Assembly: GCA_035267785.1 (NCBI GenBank)
Contig: DATFLL010000030.1
Span: forward strand, 1-38,571
Length of the DNA stretch: 38,571 nt
Direction: 5' to 3'
Source: DATFLL01 sp035267785
Lineage (GTDB): Bacteria > Pseudomonadota > Gammaproteobacteria > DATFLL01
This document shows positions 8,724-15,649 of the stretch, piece by piece; the stretch's first letter is position 1; each line of letters opens with the position of its first letter. The notes under the pieces were generated by a model. It saw only the letters and a program-made list of their open reading frames with translations, made no database searches and was not told the origin of the DNA. A program made the position numbers and the translations under genes.

Positions 8724-11102
8724 CTATTCGGTGGCCCCCGCCTGCTCGAGCATTTTGATCACCTGCGGTGAGGCGTGCACGTTCTTTGCCAGCTGCAGGG
8801 GCTTGAGCTTCATGAAGGTGTGCTCCCAGTTGACGTTAGCGCCATGGGCGATGAGGATGCGCACGATGTTGTCGTGTCGGCGAGCGATCGCGACCCATAG
8901 GGGCGTCACGGTGTATTTTTCCTGGTTGACATTCACGCCGCGCGAAAGCAGTTCCTCAACCTTGGCGGCGTTTCCGCGGCTCGCCCATTCCACCAAGTCC
9001 GTCTTCAGATCCTGCTGCCAATATTTCTTCGTCCGGCTCTTCGTCGAGAATTTCATCTTCTTCAGGTCGTAGGCGAGTGTCGCCGAGCGCGGGATACGCC
9101 ATTTCCATTTGACGTAAGAGCTATAGTGGGCGGCATCGAACGGTACGCCAAAAGTGATGAAGCGGTTACCGGCCGGGTTGATCGCATAGGTCGGTAGATC
9201 GACACCGTAATCCGTCAGCGGCGGTACCATCGGCGAGAAGATGAGGTCGTTGCGCTTGCCGGTATTGAGGTCAATCAATGTGAACCCGCGGCCGCGTTCC
9301 TGAAATGGCCAAACGTAGTAGTGACCCTGAAAGGCATTCGCCCGCGCTGCCATACTGGCATTCATCTTCATAGTCAGACGCTCGAACAGTCCCTGGTAGG
9401 CCTGTTGCTTTAGGGCCTTGCCGACCGCATCGCTGAGGTCGAAGGCCGCCCACATCAGGTCCGTGGTCGCCTGTATGGCAGCGCGGTTTTGCGCCATGCG
9501 CTCGGCGATGATACTGGACTGAATGGAGGTGATGCGCGAGCTGTGGGCCATTTCGCGGCCGAGGCGCGTCGTATCGCGGCTCCTGATTTCGCGTTGGGCC
9601 TGGATCATCGCCTGATCGCTGCTGCGCTGCATCGACTGCAGGATGAGGCTTTCGCGCTGCTGCGCGTCGAACCGCTCCGGCGTCGAGGACGACGCATTGG
9701 CCTTGGCGAGAAAGCCGTATTGCTTGAGTGTCTGCCTGAAAACGTCCAGTTGCCAATTGACTGTGTACGGGTTGGTCATGGGCGCCAGGTAATGAGGCTG
9801 GTACCACAGGCGCCTGCCGTTGCTCAAGGAGAACGCCGCCATGCCATAGAGTTCGCGTGCCAGGATCAGTTTTCCCTGATAGGGGAACAGGATGTCCGGT
9901 TGCCCCTGGAAGGTCGCTTTGGTCGGACTGGCGGCGACCATGGAGGTGGGCAGGGTCCGGCCGAAGAGCCGCTTGCCGGTTTTGGCGTCCAGGGCCATGA
10001 GCCGATCGGTTGTGGCGAAGAGCAGGCGTCCGTCGATGTGCAGCAGCGAGCTGGTAACCCGCGCCGAAAGGGGATAGCGCCATAGGCGCCGGCCGCGCTT
10101 CAAGTCGACGCACTCGATGGAGAAGGTCCCCCTCGGTCGCGACGAGGCCTCCAACAGGGGGCCGTCGCCGCGCAACAAGAAGATCTTCCCCTGGGCCACC
10201 GATGCCATACGAATGGCGGGGTGTTGCGCGTCGTAGCGCCATACCAGGGCACCATGGCCCGCGCGAAGCCGGGCCAGACCCTGCATTCCGACCAGCACCT
10301 CGTCATCGTCCTGGCGGAAGATGTCGAGCGCCCGGAAGGCCGGCCAGGGCGCCGCCGCGCTCCACTGCGCCGCGCCGGTCGCCAGTGACAAGGCATGGAC
10401 CTCGCGGCTGACCAACAGCACGGAACCCCCCTCGACCGCGAGCTTGTAGGGTTTGTCGTCCTTCGAGCGAGTCGCGACCTTGGTCTCCCAGCGTACCGTG
10501 CCGGTCGCGGCGTCCAAGGCACTTACCGTCCAGGTGTTGTCTTCGAACCCCGTTGCGACCAGCACTGAACCGGCGGTGACCACTCGAAAGGGCGAGGCCA
10601 CCGTGCGTTCCCAACGCTTGGTCCCTTTGTTCGGGTCGTAGGCCAGCAAACGCAATTCGTCCTTGCCACGACCGCCCAGTATGATGGTCGGGGTCGTGGC
10701 AAGGACCGAGTAGCGTCCGTTGCGTATCGCCGGGCGCGCACTGCGCCAGAGCTGGGTACCATTGGTCGTGTCATAGAGAATGATGTCCTTGAAGTCCGGA
10801 ATACCGAGGTAGGCCCCGGATTCCACCGTTCCGACCAGCAACCGATGGTTGCCGACGTAGGTCGCAAAGTCGGCACCCTCTTCGGGGAAGGTCGTTTCCC
10901 ACAGGGGCTTCGGCTGCTGCGGGCCGAGCTCGCGCGCCAATGCGCGGGTGCTGGGCATCGCATCGCCCCGCGCCACCTCGCCGCCGCGTCCGGTCATCGC
11001 CGCCAGGCCGTCGCCGAAGATCATCCGGTCCTGGGCCGTGCACCCCGCCAGCAGAGCCGCCGCCAATAGAGTTAGAGCCGATTTCCAATTTCGCGTCACC
11101 AT
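8724..11102 (-). CDS. Lipoprotein with PQQ-like beta-propeller and C-terminal ankyrin repeats
   Basis: A 792-aa predicted lipoprotein. The signal is SALTLLAAALLAGC with lipobox LAGC near residue 20. Eight reiterated G-x-x-x-W/F blade motifs are visible in order: GTQLWRS, GTKRWER, GTVRWET, GAAQWSA, GALVWRY, GRRLWRY, GKRLFGR, GRRLWYQ. This indicates a complete eight-bladed PQQ-like (BamB/quinoprotein type) propeller across residues ~90-460. A helical, Gln/Arg-rich linker follows (~480-600). The last ~90 residues are ankyrin repeats (AAKVEELLSRGVNVNQ, HDNIVRILIAHGANVN). I chose ATG 11102 because GGAGAAAG sits 6 bases upstream; an ATG at 11147 would hide the lipobox. It follows the exported gene at 11749 by 41 bases and probably shares its transcript. 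Enzymatic dehydrogenase function is not supported; a scaffold role is inferred. Confidence 0.8.
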   Translation of the reverse strand: MVTRNWKSALTLLAAALLAGCTAQDRMIFGDGLAAMTGRGGEVARGDAMPSTRALARELGPQQPKPLWETTFPEEGADFATYVGNHRLLVGTVESGAYLGIPDFKDIILYDTTNGTQLWRSARPAIRNGRYSVLATTPTIILGGRGKDELRLLAYDPNKGTKRWERTVASPFRVVTAGSVLVATGFEDNTWTVSALDAATGTVRWETKVATRSKDDKPYKLAVEGGSVLLVSREVHALSLATGAAQWSAAAPWPAFRALDIFRQDDDEVLVGMQGLARLRAGHGALVWRYDAQHPAIRMASVAQGKIFLLRGDGPLLEASSRPRGTFSIECVDLKRGRRLWRYPLSARVTSSLLHIDGRLLFATTDRLMALDAKTGKRLFGRTLPTSMVAASPTKATFQGQPDILFPYQGKLILARELYGMAAFSLSNGRRLWYQPHYLAPMTNPYTVNWQLDVFRQTLKQYGFLAKANASSSTPERFDAQQRESLILQSMQRSSDQAMIQAQREIRSRDTTRLGREMAHSSRITSIQSSIIAERMAQNRAAIQATTDLMWAAFDLSDAVGKALKQQAYQGLFERLTMKMNASMAARANAFQGHYYVWPFQERGRGFTLIDLNTGKRNDLIFSPMVPPLTDYGVDLPTYAINPAGNRFITFGVPFDAAHYSSYVKWKWRIPRSATLAYDLKKMKFSTKSRTKKYWQQDLKTDLVEWASRGNAAKVEELLSRGVNVNQEKYTVTPLWVAIARRHDNIVRILIAHGANVNWEHTFMKLKPLQLAKNVHASPQVIKMLEQAGATE

Positions 11103-11143
11103 GTCTTTCTCCATGTGCCGGTGGGGCGGGCGAGGTGCACCGA

Positions 11144-11749
11144 TCATTTGACGTCGATCTGGGAGTTGTCGACGATCGTGCGGATGTCGTCCTTGTACTT
11201 GTCGAAATACTCACTGAAATGTTCGATGAACACGATCGTATACATGAAGATCATGTCCTTCTTCTTGGTCAAAACGAACAGCGCCTTCCCCTTGCCGTCG
11301 GGCCGGTCGACGATCATGCTCAGCCATTGTTTGTCGAGCTTGAGCCCCCTGAAGCGCTTGGCGGTGCTTGCCGGATAGCCCTGGCCGCTAAGCCCCTTGA
11401 GGACGCGCTTCCAATACCGTTCCAGGCTGAACCCGGCCGTCCCGAAAACCGGGTGGAGGATATCAGCAGTGAAGGCGATGCCGACCTTGGCTTTGTCCGC
11501 AGCCGGCGACATCTGGACCTGATACTTGTTGACAGGCTGCATCTGCCAGCGGTCGGGGAGGTCGAACGAATAATCAAATTTGTTCTGATATTGTGCCACC
11601 ACCTCCTGCGGCGTTTGGGCCCGTGCCAGCCCCGTGCTCAGCGAGAGCGCAAGGCCCATCAATACGAGTTGGCCGGCGCGACGCAGCGTGTCGTATGCGA
11701 ATGAGGTAGCGGTACGGCCGGCAGCGGCCTCGGGCCCATTGGGTATCAT
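11144..11749 (-). CDS. Exported protein, PsbP/DUF1795-like in appearance, unknown function
   Basis: A 201-aa protein starting at ATG 11749 behind AAGGAGAAAACG, an excellent ribosome-binding site; a start at 11797 lacks one. The N-terminus has a twisted basic region then a hydrophobic core ending ALSLSTGLARAQ, a plausible signal peptidase I site. The mature part (FDYSFDLPDRWQMQPVNKYQ, KDMIFMYTIVFIEHFSEYFD, DIRTIVDNSQID) has the feel of small exported PsbP-like folds that begin with a 'sfdlPdgW' strand and end with an 'i..si..' helix. I call this resemblance only, not an assignment. It precedes the propeller-ankyrin lipoprotein by 41 bases, so the two likely form an operon acting in the cell envelope. 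Confidence 0.75.
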   Translation of the reverse strand: MIPNGPEAAAGRTATSFAYDTLRRAGQLVLMGLALSLSTGLARAQTPQEVVAQYQNKFDYSFDLPDRWQMQPVNKYQVQMSPAADKAKVGIAFTADILHPVFGTAGFSLERYWKRVLKGLSGQGYPASTAKRFRGLKLDKQWLSMIVDRPDGKGKALFVLTKKKDMIFMYTIVFIEHFSEYFDKYKDDIRTIVDNSQIDVK

Positions 11750-12298
11750 CGTTTTCTCCTTGCAGTGCGGTCGTTTCGTAACCGGGTCCATTTCCAAAGA
11801 TGGCGCCCGGCGTTTCGTTGCCTACCGGCGACGATCGGTCAGACGTAAAAGGGGGGTAAGAGGCCGTGCGGCAAGAGGGGTCGGTCTTCGCAGTCCGGCT
11901 AACTTCCTCCGATAGACCATTCATACTGCCACCGGGTGTCCTTGTCTAGTTAGACCCGGCGAATATGAAACATTACTTGATCCATATCAAGCACGGCTAG
12001 CCCTTGACGGTCATGGGGGTACCAGCTGAACGGCCCGCGTTGCACCATGATGGTTCGCATCCGTATCCCGGCGGACGCGAGGACGGTGAACGGGGGGCTT
12101 GTCGTCACCGATGCGCCGCCGGCGCATCCGGGTGCCCGGTCCACGTCGCTGTAAAGGCCCGGCGCGATGGCGCTCGCCTTTGTCGGCGTTCTGCGGTATT
12201 TTTTCGGGAAGTCGTCACACCCGATATCCGAGCCGCGGCGGCGACCGAGCGGCGGTCCGCCGCCAAGCAAACTTTAAAATCACCCAGGGAGTGTTGTT
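11750..12298. other. Divergent regulatory region between two envelope gene pairs
   Basis: This 549-base region separates the minus-strand lipoprotein pair from the plus-strand 43-aa/718-aa pair. It contains a perfect FNR box (11977-11990, listed separately). Open frames running through it in both directions lack ribosome-binding sites and known motifs. If the FNR box drives the minus-strand pair from a start near 11942, that transcript has a leader of about 190 bases. The plus-strand pair has the ribosome-binding site AGGGAG at 12286-12291; I did not find a clear promoter for it. Confidence 0.5.
11977..11990 (-). promoter_or_regulatory. Perfect FNR/ANR-type box
   Basis: TTGATCCATATCAA matches the FNR-family consensus TTGAT-N4-ATCAA exactly. 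With the site centred at 11983.5, a class II promoter reading leftward would start near 11942; the minus-strand sequence TCTAAC (plus 11949-11954) lies exactly at -12 to -7 and matches four of six -10 bases. The rightward direction has no such -10 element. I therefore assign it provisionally to the lipoprotein pair starting at 11749, under oxygen or NO control. Confidence 0.72.
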
Positions 12299-12430
12299 GT
12301 GCCAAGGAAACTGGTATTGCTTGTAATCCTGGCACTCGCCGTCCCGCTGCTCATACAGTGCGCCGGTGGAGGTCATCCCCATCCGGGCGGCGCAGCCTGG
12401 GTCTCCGTGTCGGTCAAGGTACTCAAATGA
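12299..12430 (+). CDS. 43-aa membrane or lipoprotein-like peptide, translationally coupled
   Basis: A previously unlisted small gene of 43 codons. GTG 12299 is preceded by CAGGGAG with a 7-base spacer, a good ribosome-binding site. The peptide begins (V/M)PRKLVLLVILALAVPLLI and then QCAGGGHPHPGG, so a short basic N-terminus is followed by an 16-residue hydrophobic stretch and a cysteine at 21. Gln at -1 makes a canonical lipobox imperfect, so a membrane-anchored or cleaved peptide is equally possible. The C-terminus is WVSVSVKVLK. Its TGA overlaps the ATG of the 718-aa exported protein (ATGA), which argues for translational coupling and a shared role. No homologue is known to me. Confidence 0.66.
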   Translation: MPRKLVLLVILALAVPLLIQCAGGGHPHPGGAAWVSVSVKVLK

Positions 12431-14583
12431 GCGGCTGCCGGGGCCCGATGAGCCGCATCGCGTCGCTCCTTGCGCTCATCGCAGCATTGGCCCTCGGCCA
12501 GTGCGCACTGGCCGGCACCAACGAGTCGAGCTTCACGCCCGATAGCATTCTCGTGCCGGTCCGTGCGGTGGGTTTCGAAAACAGCGCGACCGGCGCCGAC
12601 ACGCCAATCTATACGTGCCCGGGCGGCAGCGAATCGGCCTGCCGTGTCGACTTCACCGATCAAGCCGCATTGGCCGGGCTGTTCGCCGGTCCTTCGGCGA
12701 TCACGCCGGGCACCTACGACAGGCTGTACGTCTCGACCTGTACCACCGAGGGGTCCTACAGCGCGCTGGTGCGCGGTCGCGTCACGCTGGGCGGAACGAC
12801 CTATTACACGGCCGACACCAGCGCCGGCGGCGACCCGCTGACGACCTCGGCCGCCGCCGAAGGTTACACCAGTGTACGCTTCGACGGATGCCGCCGACGC
12901 TACAACCTCCCCGCGCCGGTGACCATCGCGGCCGGCGATACCATCGACCTCAGTCTGTTCGTCACCAACGTCAACATCGCCTGGGCACGCCTCGGCTCGC
13001 CGACGATCCCCAGCGGCTGTCGCACCAATGCGGCGCATACGCAGAGTGTGTGCATGGCCTATCCGGACGCCGTGCCGTACCTCGGGACCGCTTCGCCGGT
13101 GTTGGAGCGCTATTACATCGTCGAAGACATGACGCACCCGTCACACGTGGGCGGCATGATCCTTTTGGTGACCGACCCGGCGAGCGATGCGGTCCTGGCC
13201 GGCTTCACGCGCCGTTACTTTTCCGCGGACTCGGTGCCGCCGAACGGCACGTTCGACACACCCCTCAAGTCGATCGTTCCAGCCTCGGATGGCAGTTACG
13301 CACTCGAGAGTTACGGTTCCACCGCCACCGCCACCGACACAGGCTACTTGCGCTTTGGCGCCTTCCGCCGGCGCAGTCATTCGGGTACGTACCTCGAACC
13401 GGATGGCACTTCCGTTCCCTATTACGCCTACCGCGACATCGCGCGCGAGCTGCCGAGTTGTCCGGCCGGGCCGCTGTTCACCACCGCGCCGGTGATGATC
13501 GACAATTCGGTTACCCCTGCGGTGATGCCGGACTTCAACGCGATTGTGCCCCTGGGTAATTTCAACCCCGGCGGCGGACATGTCTTCCCGACCGATCATA
13601 TCTATTTCTATCTCAAGCTCGTCGCGCCGGGCGGCGACACCGTCACCTCGACGGTGTACGCGCCGGGCGACGCCTGGGTGACGGCGATCACGCGCCAGAC
13701 CGCCACCGCGGGCACATCGTCGTACACCGATTACACTGTCCGCTTCGCGCTCTGTCGCGAAGTCTCGGCGTATTTCCATCACATCCGCACCCTCTCGCCC
13801 GCCTTGGCGGCAGCGTACAGTGCCGTGCCGCTCGCGCCCGGCGACTGCGGCTCACACGTCATCGGTGGGACGACGTATACGACCTGTACGGCCCAGATGA
13901 AGCAGCATATCGGCGCCGGCGACCTCGTGGGCGACGTCGGCGGAAATCGCCGCGTCTTTGCGTTCGACTTCGGTGCCACGGATGCGCGTATCGCCCCGCT
14001 CACGTTTGCCAACCCGTCCAGGTTCAGCGCCTCGCCGGACGGAAACGATATATTTCACACCGTCTGTCCGATCGATTACTTCACCGCGACGCTGCGGAAC
14101 ACACTGCGGGGGTTCCTCGGCGATTTCGACGGTACGACGTTGCGTACCGTCCCCCCGCTTTGCGGCACCATTGAGCAGGACATTGCCGGTACTGCGCAGG
14201 GGATCTGGTTCGAGCCGGGCGCGCCCACCTATCCGGAGTCGCCGCACCTCGCGCTGGTGCACGGTAACGTCGACCCGACCCAGGGTGTGTTTTCCGTCGG
14301 CGATTCTGTCACCGCCTCGGGTCTTGCCGTCGGCACGTATTACTTCACGCCGAGTACGGTTGCCGGAACACACGTCAATCCCGACTTCGCCGACGTGGTC
14401 CCGGGTGACGTCTATTGTTACGAGGGTCTCAGCAATCGCAGCGGACCGGCATCGATGACCGTCCTGCTGCAGATGACCGATCCCACCACCCTGCGCATCG
14501 AAAAACGCGCGGCGACGAGCTGTGCGGCACTCGGTGCGCCGAGCGCCTGGTCGTTGTCGAGCTACACGGAATTCCAGCGTTGA
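12427..14583 (+). CDS. Large exported Cys-containing protein, unknown function
   Basis: A 718-aa protein with a signal peptide (SRIASLLALIAALALGQCAL ... AG). I start it at ATG 12427, which overlaps the preceding TGA; an internal ATG at 12448 is possible. The mature part is rich in Thr, Ser, Gly, Pro and Tyr with widely spaced, apparently paired cysteines (YTCPGGSESACRVDF, VSTCTTEGSY, VCMAYPD, PLCGTIEQD, TVCPIDYF, SCAALG), typical of extracytoplasmic beta-rich proteins with disulfides. PGxY/DxxY turns recur (AITPGTYDRLYVSTC; GLAVGTYYFTPS; VPGDVYCYEG). No enzyme motif, adhesin repeat or C-terminal anchor is recognisable. Likely periplasmic or secreted. Open sequence upstream to 12004 in this frame is not part of the gene. 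Confidence 0.78.
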   Translation: MSGCRGPMSRIASLLALIAALALGQCALAGTNESSFTPDSILVPVRAVGFENSATGADTPIYTCPGGSESACRVDFTDQAALAGLFAGPSAITPGTYDRLYVSTCTTEGSYSALVRGRVTLGGTTYYTADTSAGGDPLTTSAAAEGYTSVRFDGCRRRYNLPAPVTIAAGDTIDLSLFVTNVNIAWARLGSPTIPSGCRTNAAHTQSVCMAYPDAVPYLGTASPVLERYYIVEDMTHPSHVGGMILLVTDPASDAVLAGFTRRYFSADSVPPNGTFDTPLKSIVPASDGSYALESYGSTATATDTGYLRFGAFRRRSHSGTYLEPDGTSVPYYAYRDIARELPSCPAGPLFTTAPVMIDNSVTPAVMPDFNAIVPLGNFNPGGGHVFPTDHIYFYLKLVAPGGDTVTSTVYAPGDAWVTAITRQTATAGTSSYTDYTVRFALCREVSAYFHHIRTLSPALAAAYSAVPLAPGDCGSHVIGGTTYTTCTAQMKQHIGAGDLVGDVGGNRRVFAFDFGATDARIAPLTFANPSRFSASPDGNDIFHTVCPIDYFTATLRNTLRGFLGDFDGTTLRTVPPLCGTIEQDIAGTAQGIWFEPGAPTYPESPHLALVHGNVDPTQGVFSVGDSVTASGLAVGTYYFTPSTVAGTHVNPDFADVVPGDVYCYEGLSNRSGPASMTVLLQMTDPTTLRIEKRAATSCAALGAPSAWSLSSYTEFQR

Positions 14584-14632
14584 TGCGCGGCCGCGCGGGT
14601 TGCGAGGACAGGCCGACTGGCTGGTTGGTGCG

Positions 14633-15421
14633 TCAGCCGGCTCGCTGGCAGCGTGGACAGAAATAGGTTGCGCGCCCGTTGACGCGCTGTTGCTTCAACG
14701 GGCTGTGGCAGCGCGGGCATTGCCCGCCTTCGGAGCGGTGGGGCAGCAGGAACGAGTCGGGCATGGCGTCGGGATCGACCTTGGCCTCGATGGCAGCCTC
14801 CAGCACGCGGCCCAGTTGCCGGTGCAGTTCGGTCAGCGTTTCGCGGTTGAGCTGGTCAATACGCTGTGCCGGGTGCACTTTTGCCTGAAACAGTATCTCA
14901 TCGGCGTAGACGTTGCCGATGCCGGCGATGACGTTCTGATTCATCAGAAACGACTTCACGGCGCTGTGGTGCGCGCCGGCCAGTTGCCGGAAGTCCTCGA
15001 GGTCGAGCGACAGTGCGTCCGGTCCCAGACCGTGCCTGTCGATGAAGCCCTCCACAGTCTCGGCAAAGGCAATATGCCCCAGCTTGCGCGGCGCGACGTA
15101 GAACAACCGGCTGTCGTCCTCGAACTCGACCGCCATGACCGTGTAGTCGGGCGCCGGTCCGGGATGCCTGGAATATTCGAGGTGGCCGGTCATGCCGAAA
15201 TGCAGGACCAGCGCACCGCCTTCGTCCAGCTCGACGAACAGGTACTTGCCGCGGCGCGAGGTGGACGCGAAGCGTCGATGCTTGAGACGCCGGCCCAGCG
15301 TCTGCGGCGAGATGCCTTCCAAAACCGATGCGTCCTCCACGTGCACGCGCTCGATACGCCGGTGCAGCGCGGTGGCGTTCATGTACCGGCGGAAGGTTTC
15401 GACGTCGGGGAGCTCGGGCAT
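14633..15421 (-). CDS. mutM: Formamidopyrimidine-DNA glycosylase (Fpg/MutM)
   Basis: A 262-aa Fpg/Nei-family base-excision repair enzyme that removes oxidised purines such as 8-oxoguanine and cleaves the abasic site. The N-terminus MPELPDVETFRR supplies the catalytic Pro (after Met removal) and Glu. Lys59 in RRGKYLF is the conserved beta-hairpin lysine. MNQNVIAGIGNVYADEILF (about 163-181) is the helix-two-turn-helix. The C-terminus is a zinc finger with CPRC at 235-238 and CPRC at 255-258. The domain set is complete and length is slightly below the usual 270. It could be a Nei-like paralogue, but the MPELPDVE start and the helix-two-turn-helix sequence favour Fpg. It is convergent with the 718-aa gene, 49 bases away. 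Confidence 0.9.
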   Translation of the reverse strand: MPELPDVETFRRYMNATALHRRIERVHVEDASVLEGISPQTLGRRLKHRRFASTSRRGKYLFVELDEGGALVLHFGMTGHLEYSRHPGPAPDYTVMAVEFEDDSRLFYVAPRKLGHIAFAETVEGFIDRHGLGPDALSLDLEDFRQLAGAHHSAVKSFLMNQNVIAGIGNVYADEILFQAKVHPAQRIDQLNRETLTELHRQLGRVLEAAIEAKVDPDAMPDSFLLPHRSEGGQCPRCHSPLKQQRVNGRATYFCPRCQRAG

Positions 15422-15649
15422 ACTGGTTCCTTTTGCTCTTTCTTTCCGCTTCCCACCAAATCCGCCCGCCGCTGCCGCCCTTCGGGCGGAGTCATCAGTT
15501 GACAGTCTGCAGTAATCAGCCTAAAGGCAAAGCGGCTCTCGGCTTCCTCTTGCTGCGAACTGCCAACTGACATCTGCCAACTTAGCCGAGGTGTCGGGTT
15601 ACGCTGCGCTAGCCCGACCTACGGCTCACACCGCGCGTCTTCTCCCACC
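15422..15649. repeat. Composite intergenic repeat, degenerate heptamer version
   Basis: Contains the GCCGCCC-TTC-GGGCGG hairpin (15473-15490), AGTCATCAGTTGACAGTCTG and CAGTAATCAG motifs, then four degenerate heptamers (gcgaact, gccaact, gacatct, gccaact; 15555-15582) identical in order to those at 48-88, and the imperfect hairpin GTCGGGT / AGCCCGAC (15593-15618) seen also at 173-199. No gene is supported in this 228-base gap. Confidence 0.75.

Noticed and set aside
11950..12270. 106-codon minus-strand frame over the FNR region
   Set aside because: Odd composition, no ribosome-binding site, no recognisable domain; it also covers the regulatory region.
12004..12426. N-terminal extension of the 718-aa protein
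   Set aside because: It would bury the signal peptide, and the 43-aa gene with a good ribosome-binding site lies across its end.
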